Shown: positions 19,499 through 31,190, numbered from the stretch's first letter. The stretch is 64,000 nt of DNA from Adiantum capillus-veneris (GCA_014529385.2 CM043955.1:149375640-149439639), one strand, 5' to 3'. Notes: generated by a model from the letters alone, not told the origin. Numbers and translations are program-made.

Positions 19499-19524
19499 TG
19501 GCTTACATGTTGGACCCCGAGCGG
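19499..19524 (+). pseudogene. Resumption of hAT copy A, then junction with element C
   Basis: Begins with the right copy of the TGGCT target duplication. With element B removed, the frame reads HSVAYMLDPE, which fits the hAT block PLHxxAYxLNP, so a few more hAT codons lie here. They run into the left LTR of element C, whose first ~20 bases align poorly with the right LTR, and AGCGGA is shared at 19520-19525. The exact border is therefore uncertain between 19508 and 19527. Confidence 0.6.
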
Positions 19525-20393
19525 ACTATCACCTAAAAACCCGGTGTAATCAATCCTTTTTTCCAAAAGAAGCCTTGTAATTTTGTTAGTAATGATTCTC
19601 GAAGTGTAATCTAACCTGTTATTCTCTAGTGCCCACTCAGAACCTACAAGCCTTGTAAAGTGGCCAATGACCGTGGGAAAGCGTCCCAAGTTTTCAAGTC
19701 AAAACCCTTAGTTTGAAAGAAACATTATCATTATATTTAGAGAGTTTTTGGACATCGCCTAAGAGTTGCACTTTTGCTACAATTTGTAATCAACCTTTCT
19801 CTTTGTCTGGTAATCAGAATTCAATTCCGAATAGCACATTGTGTTCCTTCTCTCTTGCTCTTTAATCTAAGTGTAATCATTCTCAATTTTGTTGTGGTTC
19901 AAGACGTCTTGTCTGTGAGCTAAATGTGTTGATTTGAGGGTTCCAATAGTTATTTTTTGATGTTTTGACCTTGGAAGAGTGTTTCTAATCCTCAAGGGAA
20001 CCTTTTCGTAAAGTTTTGTTTCAGTTTTCTATACATTTTTTGGGATGAATCGTGATTTTTGTACCTTCCCAGATGACTACAAAACTTGGTAGGATTATGC
20101 CTTGAGGTGTTGTAGCACGCCTCCTTAAGTTTTGTTGTATTGCGATTCTGTTTGGCTGCCAAAAATGCGTGATGACCTAGAGCAGTGAGACTGGACATAG
20201 GCTGATTTTTTGACTAGGAAGTGATTGATTTGCTATTGTAGACGCATGAGAAGTTCTTTAGGTTCACTTCTTTGAGATTGACAATCTCATTGAGTCTCCG
20301 TGCCCCATCTCGGTTTGCTTCCCTGCATATTGACATTATGTTAGTGCCAGATAGCTATGCTATAGATTTCCATTGCGCGATGACCTGTTAACA
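19508..20393 (+). repeat. Left LTR of element C
   Basis: About 886 bp matching 38168-39071 over its length, ending CTGTTAACA before the primer site. It lacks about 20 bp that the right LTR has around 38206-38225, and its first ~20 bases are divergent. Confidence 0.88.
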
Positions 20394-20394
20394 A

Positions 20395-20412
20395 TGGTGC
20401 CGTTGTCGGGGA
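20395..20412 (+). other. Primer binding site of element C
   Basis: TGGTGCCGTTGTCGGGGA, two bases from the tRNA-Asp-type site of Athila/Tat-like Gypsy elements, one base after the left LTR. Confidence 0.9.
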
Positions 20413-20829
20413 ACTCGATCCTTAGGTGGTGAGTGACCTAGTTGTACAAGAAAATCCTTTTCAGAGATTTTGACACCCATTCCATTTACACCTAGACAGT
20501 AAAGCAGCTAGATGTAGGTTTAGTGCTTAGTAGAGACTGGAGTCAAGGACCAGCCAGTTCTACTCTTTATATGCAAAGAGAGATGTGACTAAAGTACAAG
20601 AAGTATTTTGTTCTTTGATTTTTCCTATGCTTGAAAAGGACTGTTTCACCATACATTTTGTTGTCATTTCTGCATTGTTAAACTCATTTATGTTTGTAAA
20701 TACATTTTAGTTTATAGGAGTAGGGGAAGTAATAATTTTCACCATCAATTGGGGTTAAAAGGATCAGGGTAAAAATTGTCTGAAACCTTATTTTGGTACC
20801 AAAGACCATAACTCTAAAATTTGCAAAAT

Positions 20830-22180
20830 TGATGGCCAAAGCTTCAAAGTTGAATTAAACTCAACAAAATTTGGCAAAAAAGGATCACAGGGAGTCTAGT
20901 GGTCTTTTTAGGAAGCAAATTGAACAATTCTTTCCCAGATTGCCTGCCCAACATGGATCGCAAGCCATGTACCTTTATGGCCAATTGACTAGAAATTGGC
21001 CTCATTTGTTCAAACTGACTCTCAAAAACCATAATCTTGAGTTTGACCAAAAATAGATTGCTAAAAGAACATCAAATCAAGAAATTGGGCTAATCTATAC
21101 AAAACCTTTAAAACTAAGTAAAATTTGGGGAAACTAAACTTGTAATTGTTCAAATTCAAAAAGGGGTGAGATTTGGGTTCAGCAAGAGATAAGAAATGAG
21201 CAAGATAAATTTCATGACCAGATGTTGCCAAACATGGATCTCGATCCATGTACCAAATTGACATTTGGACATGATAATAGACCAGTACACTCCTGAGAAC
21301 TAACGGAACAAATTTTTCAAAAGATTCCACAACAAAAAAGTGCAAAAGACTGATCAAAACACCAGAAAATAGTTGATAGCCAAAAGCTGCAAAGCAGACA
21401 CAAAATCTTGATTTTGGCTGTGCAAAAAGGGTTCAAATCCAAAAAGGTTTGGGGGAGAGTATCACCATACCCAAGAATATAAGGTGACCAAATCTCATGT
21501 CTAAATGAGGCCCAACATGGATTGTGATCAATGTACCTCATATGAATTTTGAGCTAAAATTTGGACATGTGAATAACAAGAATTGAAGAACATTTCCCAA
21601 AACCACTATTGCCAAAAGGTTCAAAAATTGGGTCAAAAGGGCAAAAACAGTTCCTGGTGAAAACCCTATAACAGACCTAAGGATTGAATTTTGATTGACC
21701 TAAAAAAGTTCAAATCCCACAAAAATCATATAGCAAGCATCAGTGGACCAAGGGCAAGCTATGTGCCAAGTTTTAATGCAATCTCACACTTAGGTACATG
21801 GATCACGATCCAGGTTCCTCTATCTCACAGATTGAAACCAAACTTGCACCATAGCTAGAGCACATCATAGGGAGTCTATTGGTCTTCTCAAAACTGAATT
21901 GGGATATCAAAAACCAATCAAAATCCAAGTATTGCAAAGCATTCAAGGCAAGTGGAAAAATTGACCTAAATTCCAATCCAAAAATCCATTCTCAAAAAAT
22001 TTAGTACCAAAGGACCTACTAATCATGCCAATTATTTTAGTACCAAGAAAAGTCAGTTTGGCCTCCCAACATGGATCGTGATCCATGTTCCTTTGAGACA
22101 CAATAAGAGCAGAAGTTCACCACAGATAGAGATAGTCTCTAGGACTCTAGTGGTCTTTTCAAAATTGAAATTGGACCTCA
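20830..22180 (+). repeat. Diverged ~281-bp tandem repeats with a 20-bp palindrome, leader of element C
   Basis: Five copies of a near-palindrome with consensus ACATGGATCGCGATCCATGT start at 20951, 21232, 21515, 21796 and 22069, spaced 281, 283, 281 and 273 bp. Shared words between copies (for example AGTCTAGTGGTCTTTT near 20892 and 22144, and a variant near 21871) show that the whole unit is repeated and has diverged. The consensus is its own reverse complement. Differences from it are mostly in the central CGCG. No ORF is supported here. Confidence 0.85.
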
Positions 22181-22576
22181 ATTGTGGATGTTACGAGAAA
22201 AATTGTGAAGTTATTGAAAGTGTGAGATAAAATTTTGTCGATTGTAAGCTTGAACTAACAAGAGCGACTGTAAACTCATAGCCATCAAGAATTTTTTGAC
22301 AGGTCACAAGTGCTAGAAAGTACGGCCCAACAAATAAGACAAATTGGGGAATACAAGTTAGACAATGAGGTAACAAGGTTTAAGTTTTGTAAGATCAGTT
22401 CTTCATGTATTTGCGATAAAAAACATTGTACCAGAATAGGAATCCCAGTGTAAGAGACCAAGTGAGCAATCACTCAACTGAAGGTAGTGTGAATCAAAAC
22501 CCATTGCATCCACTAAAATCCATTTTAGAGGAAAGTTTCTCTGATACTTCATCAGAAAGATCATACATCGGAATGG

Positions 22577-23530
22577 TTGAGGAATTCATTAAACTTTAAG
22601 GAAGGAACTTCCACGGGGACAGGTCCTTCTCAAACCGCATCTGACGTCAAACTATTGTATCTAAAATTTCAATTTGGGAACAAGCTTAAAGCCAAAATCT
22701 ATAAGGATGGAATGGACTGCTACCGTGTTAAGGTGCAAAACAAGCCAAGTGAGTTCAAGGACCTTGTAGATGTGGACTATAACGGAGACAAATACTTTGA
22801 CCGCGGAAAGAATGATGTACCTAGTTGTACACAACCCCTCTATTTTGGACAAATGGGGATTGACTGGCACCAAGGACAAGGTAGATGAGGCGTTAGTGGA
22901 TGAACCACCAAAGTTGGACAAAGCAAAATGTTGTGCTCAAGCGCACTAACAAGACGGAGTGTCTTAACACAGACAACACTTACGTGGGGCTATATAAGTT
23001 CAATAATGGAGAACAGACACTCTATTATAGATGTGATGAACCCCGCATAGAGGAGCTAAGACTGACCACAAGAGACTATATGTTTTTACATACACAGAGG
23101 GGAAGTGGTCATGATGGATAAGCATGGCCATAAATACTCTCCTATAGACCATAAGGAGCTAGAGCGATATACATACTTTGGTGGACCACAACCAATATTA
23201 TGTAAACCCTGAGCAAGTTAAATCGATGACAAGTCAAACAAGACAAAAACTAGATACATGAGTCCAGTAAGAACGAGAGTGGAAGATTCATTAGGGTACA
23301 GACCCATGGGAACAATGGGGTCTTGGGTTTCTTTGAACACGCACAGGGGAAGTGAAGCACTTTATTTGACTACACAACTTTTAATAGAACGGTCGGATGA
23401 AAGAATGGCGGAGAGGACATCAATTAGTGCCAAGGGGAGAGTATGAAACTAGAGAGACCATATCAGGAGGATCGGGGATGGTTAGGATGGTTGCAGAGAC
23501 TAGACGCATGCGACCATCTCAGGTAGCCAA
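22577..23530 (+). pseudogene. Region before the capsid domain of gag, element C
   Basis: Broken open frames of gag-like position but no recognised domain. The clearest piece (22577-22888) includes YLKFQFGNKLKAKIYKDGMD and DLVDVDYNGDKYFD; a second (22900-23121) includes YVGLYKFNNGEQTLYYRCDE. They may be the N-terminal part of Gag or a separate leader ORF. Several frames and stops are needed to link them to the capsid domain. Confidence 0.4.
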
Positions 23531-24870
23531 GTGTGTATCCAAAAATATAGTGGATTTGGGGATCCGTATGCTCATGTTACAATCTTCAAACAAGTGTTGA
23601 GGGCTGAACAGGTAACAAATTTTCATACTCAATACGAAGGATTTGGATTTACCATAGAAGGAATAGCCTTGACCTGGTTCCAACCATTAAATAGCCGAGA
23701 ATTCCCCAACATAGAACAACTTCTACAAGAATTTGCAGAGGAATTTTGAAAGAGAGGGATAAAGCATAATATGGTAAAGGAAGCCTCGCTTCGATTTAAG
23801 TAATACATAGAAATATGCCATGCTAGAGAGATACATCGGGATGAGAGGCTATCAGTACTTTTCATAGAAGGATTACATACTCTCAAAAAATATATGCACT
23901 TGAAGGCATGTGATATATTTGAGCAAGTCACAAAAGAGGCGATGTATTTGGTAGACAACTGTAAAGCATATGGGGAGGTGACTAAGGACACGGACCGAGG
24001 GATGAGTAGCACTTCTTCAACCACTAGTGAATCCATGATCAAATTGGGTGAGCAAATCCCAATTGTGCCTGATATTGATCAAATGATCAGAAGAGATGAA
24101 CCAAGGAAACATGATGAACTCAAACACACGACAACAGCCCACACAAAAATGTGACACTTGTGGAGGAGACCATCCAACTCAGTGGTGCAACATGTAGCCG
24201 AGGCAAAAACAAACGTACAGTGTGTATTGAAATGGTGTGCTATCAAACAAAAATGGACAAACAATGAGACCCATGAATGTTTCTACAATAGAAATTATCT
24301 TAGAGAAAGACCATATGGGCCACCTAGATGGCAACAGTTGTCACCACCTCCAAGATACCAAGTAGGACAAAATAACACAATCCAAGGGCACGAAAAACTT
24401 GAACCTATGTTGGGACATCAGCCTCCTTTATCCCAAGAAAACAGAGCCATGGTGAGAATTTCACAACCCATAGAGGCACCAGTGGATCAGCGTATGATAT
24501 AGGTAGTTTCATATCGAGAAGATTCAAACAGCTCTTATGAGAGAGGTTTAAACAGTAGTGCCTATGCTTTTGAAGGATAAATTCCATGGATAGGTTTTGA
24601 AGGGATGTCAAAAACATCATACATAACACAACCAACAAAAAACCATTTCTTGGTCGATGAAAATATGCTCATGTTCATGGAAAATCAGAACTACAGACCT
24701 AGGGGATACCCTCCTAGAATTGGACAACCGATGGGGGCTCCACAAGCTTCCCCACCACTAGTAAGACCATGCTATGAATGTGGCGGTCATCATTGAGCAA
24801 GAAGTATTCCACACAAAGGAGAACGTATCAAACTCTTTGGGTATTGTGAGGGATGTACAAATGACCATCT
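23531..24870 (+). pseudogene. gag: Gag capsid and zinc-knuckle region of element C
   Basis: Capsid-like domain near 23545-23745: KYSGFGDPYAHVTIFKQVLR, then TQYEGFGFTIEGIALTWFQP, typical of plant Gypsy Gag. After a stop at 23747 it continues with KEASLRFK and LFIEGLHTLKKYMHLKAC. Zinc-knuckle-like clusters are at about 24151 (CDTCGGDHPTQWC) and 24772 (CYECGGHH). The second is close to CYECGGPH of element A and is followed by a third Cys/His group (YCEGCTNDHL) near 24840, as in A. Many stops; not functional. Confidence 0.8.
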
Positions 24871-25159
24871 AATTCCACACTATCCAAAAAAAACCCGATA
24901 ACAAAGGAAAGGCTACCATAAACAAAATCGGAATTGTATCAAACTCAAGTGGATCTGAAATGGAACCAGCAATTCCAATGAATGTTGTAACAAGAGCACA
25001 ATCGCAAGAGGTAGCAAGGAGAATATACCTATGGGAGACAAAAACATCCCAACGAGCCAAACCGAGGTAGAGAATTTGTCAGTTAGGACCCCTAGGAAAT
25101 CTTGGAAGGAAAAAAAGAACAAGATGAAAGCCCTAAGGTTAAAAGAAAAATCAACTTTA

Positions 25160-25611
25160 CATTAGGGAAAATTTGGACTCACAAAGGGGCCTTATAAGGA
25201 GTTTGACTTCCTCTCTCATGTCCAAAACGGGCGTGCGGTAAAATTTTTGCAAATCAACTCTAAACTTGGCAGAGATTCGGCAGTCAGAATCTACTCTTCA
25301 AGCTCTTTCTATTGATATATAGCACGCCATGAGATTCGTCATATTTTGAAAGATTCTATTTTTGATCCTCTAGATTCTAGACGGAGTTGTCACATCACAA
25401 GAGAATCAAAAATGGAATCTTTTAAAATATGAGGAATCTCATGGCGTGCTATATATCAATAAAAAGAGCTTGAAGAGTAGATTCTAATTGTCATATCTCT
25501 GCCAAGTTTAGAGTTGAATTGCAAAAAATTTACTGCACGCCCATTTTGGACATGAGAGAGCAAGTCAAACTCCTTATAAGGCCCCTATGTGAGTCCAAAT
25601 TTTCCCTAATG
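25160..25611 (+). mobile_element. Foldback (MITE-like) element with ~210-bp inverted arms
   Basis: The left arm from CATTAGGGAAAATTTGGACT is matched almost perfectly, in reverse complement, by the right arm ending at 25611. The arms are about 205-215 bp with a loop of about 35 bp near 25365-25400. There is no ORF. It interrupts the sequence after gag of element C. No clear target duplication was found. It is nonautonomous by structure; the superfamily is not evident. Confidence 0.88.
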
Positions 25612-26170
25612 GAAACCAAGTTACAGCAAGCAAAAGAATAGTTTGAGAGTGAAAAGGGGCCATAAAGAAAATATTGATGTAGTAAAACCATAAGTAATAC
25701 CTTCAGGAGGTTCGGTCTTGGTGGAAAAAGTCTTTGAGCCATTAGATGCAATTTTGAAGGCTTATGAAGCTACCAACCAAACCCAGGAGAAAAGATGTTA
25801 ACTTATCCTCATCCAGGGTATGAAAAAGAGAGGCTGAAAATGTGCAAGGAGCTCATCTAGGCGGCCCAAGCTCTTATGGAACCACCTGTCCCGATTGCTC
25901 CAAGGTCTACGGTATTGATCTGCGAAAGAATCCAGGAATTGGAGAATCGAGGTATCAAAAACAGAAACCAAAAAGAACCGATAGTAGAAACACCTTTAGA
26001 TACGAGGATGGTAGCCAATATCATAGATGGGTGTGTTCACAAGAAGTAGAAGAACCATGGCTACAAGACCTATGGAAGGATATCAAAAACAAAAAAGATG
26101 GAAGTGCAACGCTTGAGTTAGTCCCTATCATTGAGATCTGGGATTTCATTGTTGACGTGATCACAATCGT
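25612..26170 (+). pseudogene. Coding remains after gag of element C
   Basis: Pieces of open frame such as YPHPGYEKERLKMCKELIQA, then APRSTVLICERIQELENRGI, then ETPLDTRMVANIIDG near 25800-26030. They occupy the place of the protease/linker region of element A but no protease motif was seen. The coding character stops near 26150. Confidence 0.4.
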
Positions 26171-26840
26171 GTGATTACGTTAATAACTCTAGTAATTACA
26201 GAAGAAAAACACGTGATCATGTTAATTGTTAACATGAATTTGATGATGACCTGCAAAAACCCATAGAGCCGGTTAGGCCGCTGGGTAATAGCATATTCCC
26301 TGAGGGTCCCGTCGGGGTTGTTTATTTTTTCGGCAGGCCCACCGGGTAAAAGGCATTGCCCAACGGAAATAAAAAGTCCCGACGAGTGTAATCATATAAA
26401 GTAAACCTCGTGCTTACCATGGTGCTTTGACTAGGAAAATCCCTGGGGAGTGTATCCGAGCGCCAGGTAGAGTCATCTCCTTGTGAATTGACCTAAGGTT
26501 ACAGAGTCACAGGTCCTTTTTTTTGGGCCGGATGTGATTCTTAATTCGATAACCACTTCTAAAAATATTTAAATCCTTTATCGAACATAAAGGTGCGAAA
26601 CCAAAACAATTGAAAAATTGGACAGTCATGCTCATTGAGACGAACCCATTGGTCCAAATGAGGGTTGTAATTGGTTTAAGAAGATCAGCATATGCAAATG
26701 ACGAGTCGATAGTCAAGTGTTGGATGTCCTGTACTAGTGTACTGGGCATATAAAGATCCTTAAAGTCTTGCATTTTTCACCATCATAGATTTGAGTTGAT
26801 ATACATTGTCACTGCATAATATAAGAGCTATAATCCTTAA

Positions 26841-27594
26841 TTGGGTGAAAATAGCTTTTATATATTGAATCGGTTGCATAAGGGGGTCTCTAGCAATAGA
26901 CTACCATTCTTTGGCAAACATCAAAGAATTTTGGCCAAGTATTTTCATGCAAGATGGAATAGCGCTCATAGTCCACTCCATAGTGTGGCTACATACTCGA
27001 TTGGAGTGTTGGAATTTAGATCTGATGTCCAATATAGAGGTGGTCAGCGATTTCTATCACGTGGTCAACACATTCTATTCAGGACCGAATTGATTGTATC
27101 AAAGAAATGAGTGCATTTAGATTAAAAGGATGTCTTTTTGCAAATGATTTTGTACAATCAATGGCAAAAGAGCAACCTGCATGGAAGTGGTGGATGATGA
27201 CTTGTGGAGAGCATTACTCAACCTTACGTCCCCTAATGAAAGTACTGGCACGATGTGCAAAAAACTCAAGTTCAAAGAGAAACTGGAGTATGTGCAAGTA
27301 TGTTCATAGCACTATTCGCAACAGACTATTAGCAGACAAAGCAAAAAAATTAGTGTATATGTTTTGCAACGAAAGATATTGCATCACATTGAAAGTGTTG
27401 GAAATGCCAACCTGATTGTATGATTGTCAAAACAAAGATGAAAAAGAGTTCAATGTCAATGTATCTCAATGTACTATAGATGAAATAGAAGAGAATCTAA
27501 TAATAGATGTAGAAGTTGAATTACAAGGAGTTCCACAACACTCAGACTTAGAAATAACAACTTCAGAGATTCAATATAACTTGAGAGTAGAATG
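26841..27594 (+). pseudogene. hAT transposase copy B, C-terminal part
   Basis: Frames near 26905-26990 read RILAKYFHARWNSAHSPLHS, the same segment as in copy A at 14435-14490. Downstream, 27179-27380 holds the hAT dimerisation domain: AWKWWMMTCGEHYSTLRPLM, SSSKRNWSMCKYVHSTIRNR, ADKAKKLVYMFCNER, the counterpart of the usual SSxCERNWSxxxxxHxxxRN block. An acidic tail stays open in one frame to a stop near 27594. The N-terminal half is absent and frameshifts are present. Confidence 0.85.
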
Positions 27595-27645
27595 AAGATC
27601 GTGTCAAAAACCATTATGAAAGAGCTTGTATTCAATGTGTTTTGA

Positions 27646-28401
27646 TCATATACAATGCTTCATATTCACGATTATACATAGTTTTTTTATCTCAATTGTT
27701 ATGCTCAAAACCAACATCTTGGCCAAACAGATTTCTAATTGTGTTAGGGGTATCTTGGGGGCTTGCTTGAATTTATACTCATTTTCCATGCCAAACATAA
27801 CATATATTCCTTGTGGAATATCTAGTGAACAAATTGCACGTGGGCTACTATTTTGCATTAAACAAATAAGACAGACGAAGTGATAATAATGTAGGTTGGC
27901 TCCTTCAACTATCAATGCCAGCTCATCTAGGGTGAAAGTGACACAACTCTCTCTCATATCATGGGTGGTAACATTTGTCTTCCTTGAGAAAAAGTCTATT
28001 GGTCGTTGTTGCACAAAATGAACATATAACATTTTTGTAAAATATAACGCACAATCTGCATTGTGCAGTGGATGGCCATAAACTTCCAAGTAGATCCTCT
28101 CAGTGTTTTCTTTGATCGCTTTGTGGAGGCACTTTGATACCTTCCACCATCCTTTCTTTATGTTCGCATCCTCACATGGCCATATTGTTTTGATCATGTC
28201 GTTGCTCACTTCTTTATTGATCTCTTTCCATTGCATGTGGTTTGGATTTGCCCATTTTGAAAGTCGTTGAGCAATGTGTGTTGCTTGCTATGCCGACATA
28301 CCGTGCACTAGAGATTTCATGCGTTGAAATGCATTAACATCCGCTTGTTGTTGATCATTAGGCACGGATTGGGTACCACAAACTTGTTCTTCATCGGCCA
28401 T
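27646..28401 (-). pseudogene. Unrecognised ORF beside the kinase-like pseudogene
   Basis: Minus-strand frame starting at ATG 28401 (MADEEQVCGTQSVPNDQQQ), interrupted by one TAG at 28290-28288, then open for another 210 codons to 27646. It contains WKEINKEVSNDMIKTIWPCE, KKGWWKVSKCLHKAI and HPLHNADCALYFTKMLYVHF. I do not know the family. No zinc, membrane or catalytic motif is evident. It is downstream of the kinase-like pseudogene on the same strand, so the two may come from one gene or one captured segment. Confidence 0.45.
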
Positions 28402-28650
28402 TTTTTAGAATTGCAATGGAAAAATAGACAAATATTAAATATCATTGAGAAAATTATATTCTCATAGTTCAACAGTCTCACAAATACACAATGTAGATCC
28501 ATCTCGTTCACTACATAAGATGTCATAGGCTGACTAAATCAAATCACAATTGATGCGACTAAACAAAAGCACAACTAACAAAACCAATTGAACTACAAGA
28601 AAAATTTGTAATACCTCGACAACAAGAAAATTTTGAAATGACTAAAGATG

Positions 28651-28725
28651 ATTGATCCGATTAAAATACAAGACAATTGATCCGATTAAAATACAAGACA
28701 ATTGATCCGATTGAAATACAAGATA
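28651..28725 (+). repeat. Three copies of a 25-bp tandem repeat
   Basis: Unit ATTGATCCGATTAAAATACA plus AGACA; the third copy has two changes. Confidence 0.95.
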
Positions 28726-29048
28726 TGACTCAATGAGGTGAACCATCCCAAACCAAATAATACACTCCAATACAAATGAAATACCCCACACAACAAGACA
28801 AATGTATATCACAAGAATGTTTAGTCCAGGTAAAAAGATGACGCAAGTTCACAAGCGATCGTTGGACATGATTAGGGTTTTGTCTTTAAATGTTCATTGA
28901 AAAATATCAAAACATCAGATGCATTTCTTCTATTTTTCCGCTCTCTTAACTTCATTCAGCAATGTACTTTTATCTGAATGGCCCTCAGAACATCATGATC
29001 GGGGTGGTAAAATACTTCTTCTGGGAAATAAACTTTCCTGGTTGCATC

Positions 29049-29983
29049 CTAAAAATCTATCAACATGTCAAATAGATAACCTAATGCATAAATTTTGCTC
29101 AATTTTGTGGATGCATCTGTGCACCGTGGATTGTATAGTTCTGGAGCAATCTACGGTTGCTTTGCAATCTCTCCTTTCCCTACTTTCTGTGCCTCCAAAA
29201 TTGCAGGGTCCGATTGTCTGCTTGGGTGCAGATAATTATTTGAAACGTGCTTAGCTGGTGTTCTAAGCATCATTCCCCAATCAATGATGCCAACATGGGG
29301 TTTATTTGCATGAGTAAAGTCCATCATTAAGTTGAAAGGGTGCAGGTTCTTATGCACTATACCAGCCGAGTGAGCAGCCGCAACGCCATCAATTAAGGCG
29401 TGACAGATTGCTGGCATATGCTCAATCACTGCTTTGACCCGTGTTGTTTCTATCTCTGTTAGTCCTTGTGGAGAATGCCAATTAGATAAGTGTACTTGGC
29501 ATTCAATGACGTGCGCATGATTGAGCCGGTGCCATTGGCATCTAATCGGCCACCCAAAGTTGCTTGCGCATCTTTGGCCAACTTCAATCTCTTGGGTGAG
29601 GAAGCTTGGTAATGAGCTTTCACCTACTTCATCTTGACCTTTTGTTCCTCCCATAATTTGTCCCAGAGCTCTAATTTTTTCACATCGCAAGCAGGAGAGA
29701 TATCTTTCTTTAAGTCTCTGCAACGGACTTTCATATTGCCCAACACTGTCCTAACCTTGTGGTGGGGGTCAAATTCTTGAATCCCTGTTGGAATCAGCAA
29801 CTCATATTGGCCTTCATCTCGTAGCTTATGCTCTATGTTCTCCCATATAGTGCTAGTGAGGTCTTTAATGAAGACGTTGCTTTCACTAATCTATTGTATG
29901 CGACCATCTGCACATGATGATATTGCCAAAATACATTCTTTTTGAATGGCACGCATAAGAATTTTCTTTTGATCTGGTGTCAT
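29049..29983 (-). pseudogene. Protein-kinase-like pseudogene
   Basis: On the minus strand from ATG 29983 (MTPDQKKILMRAIQKEC) there is an unrecognised N-terminal region with LWDKLWEEQK, then, after a frameshift near 29540, a kinase C-lobe. AHSAGIVHKNLHPFNLMMDF near 29365 is the catalytic loop (HRDLKPEN position) and GIIDWGM near 29290 replaces DFG. IAPELY near 29145 is the APE position and SKIYALGYLFDML the following helix. The catalytic Asp of HRD is Asn and DFG is DWG, so even an unbroken version would be atypical. Stops near 29893, 29153 and 29054 also break it. No Gly-rich loop or VAIK lysine was recognised. Confidence 0.65.
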
Positions 29984-30049
29984 TTTAGCATTGGACAATA
30001 AAAAACAATATATCAAATACAAATTCATGGTGGCTGCACACTGCACTAA

Positions 30050-30530
30050 CACTCTCACACTAGTTCAAACAAACCATAACTGTGACTTGAAGACTTTAAG
30101 AGATGTGACAAATATATTGATAAACATTGGAAACAATTTTTAGTTTAAAATGCAATGTTTACTCGTGTAAAGTGCAAAGCAAACAAGTAGTTTTTAAGAA
30201 CTTCATCCAAAACAAATAAACATGTTAAAAATCTGAAACATTTCAGCATATTGTGAATTTATAACTTATATTTTTCACCGTGCACTCTCACACTAGTTCA
30301 AACAAAGCATACACTGACTTAAAGACTTCAAAAAGTTGTGCAAAGATTATATTTATTCATGTTGATAACCATTTTGACTTTAAAATGATATGTTTACTCG
30401 TGTAAAATGGAATAAAAATAAGTCACTCCTAATAAAATTGTCCAAATCTAACAGAACATGTTAAAAACCCAAAACAATTCAAAATTTTTCGATAGAACAA
30501 AATACATGAGTTTATATTTTGCACATTATC
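30050..30530 (+). repeat. Two tandem copies of a ~233-bp repeat
   Basis: ACTCTCACACTAGTTCAAAC occurs at 30051 and 30284 and the following text (GTTTACTCGTGTAAA, ACATGTTAAAAA) repeats at the same spacing. AT-rich, noncoding. Confidence 0.85.
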
Positions 30531-30879
30531 ACAATTCACTTCAAAAATAACGCCTCTTGGAAGATACATGCATCATGATGTACATATTGCCAATTTTATT
30601 TTAGCTCATTTAAAACATTGAAAGTATACAAACCGGGCTAGGAAATTGCAAAGAACGTCTTGCTCTTTAAAAAGATAAAAAGGAATATTTAACATGCAAA
30701 TTGTGTGTGCATATACTTTTTTACATAGAATTTATGTACATATAGCATTTAAAATAGCGATGATGATTGATGCATAAAGCATTCTTTTGAATATGATTAG
30801 CTAGTATATATTTTCATAAGAACACTTAAAAACAACAATATCAAACAATTCAAACATTTATATATGAAATATTTTTCAC

Positions 30880-31190
30880 GGTCACGTTACCGACCAAGTA
30901 TTTCATATACTTAATACTTTAAAAAATGAATTGCACATGCATATACAAATTATATGGAATTTGTACGACCAGGTTAATGACTTGAATGCCACATTTATGC
31001 AAAAATAGATGCTTCTAACAAACGACACTCAATCAGCTGCGTTACTGATCGAGTGCCATCCGAATCTAACGAGAAATAATGGCTTGCATACGAGCATCAT
31101 ATAGCCACGTTACCGATCGATGCCCATATGTTTTTTTGGAAAGCAGAAGGGAAGTTGACTCACCATAAGGATACTAGAATCGCCACGTTA
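30880..31190 (+). repeat. Dispersed CACGTTACCGA motif
   Basis: CACGTTACCGA-type motifs occur near 30884, 31039 (one change), 31107 and 31176. The last three are spaced about 68 bp, suggesting a diverged minisatellite. A related word is near 31250. Confidence 0.6.
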
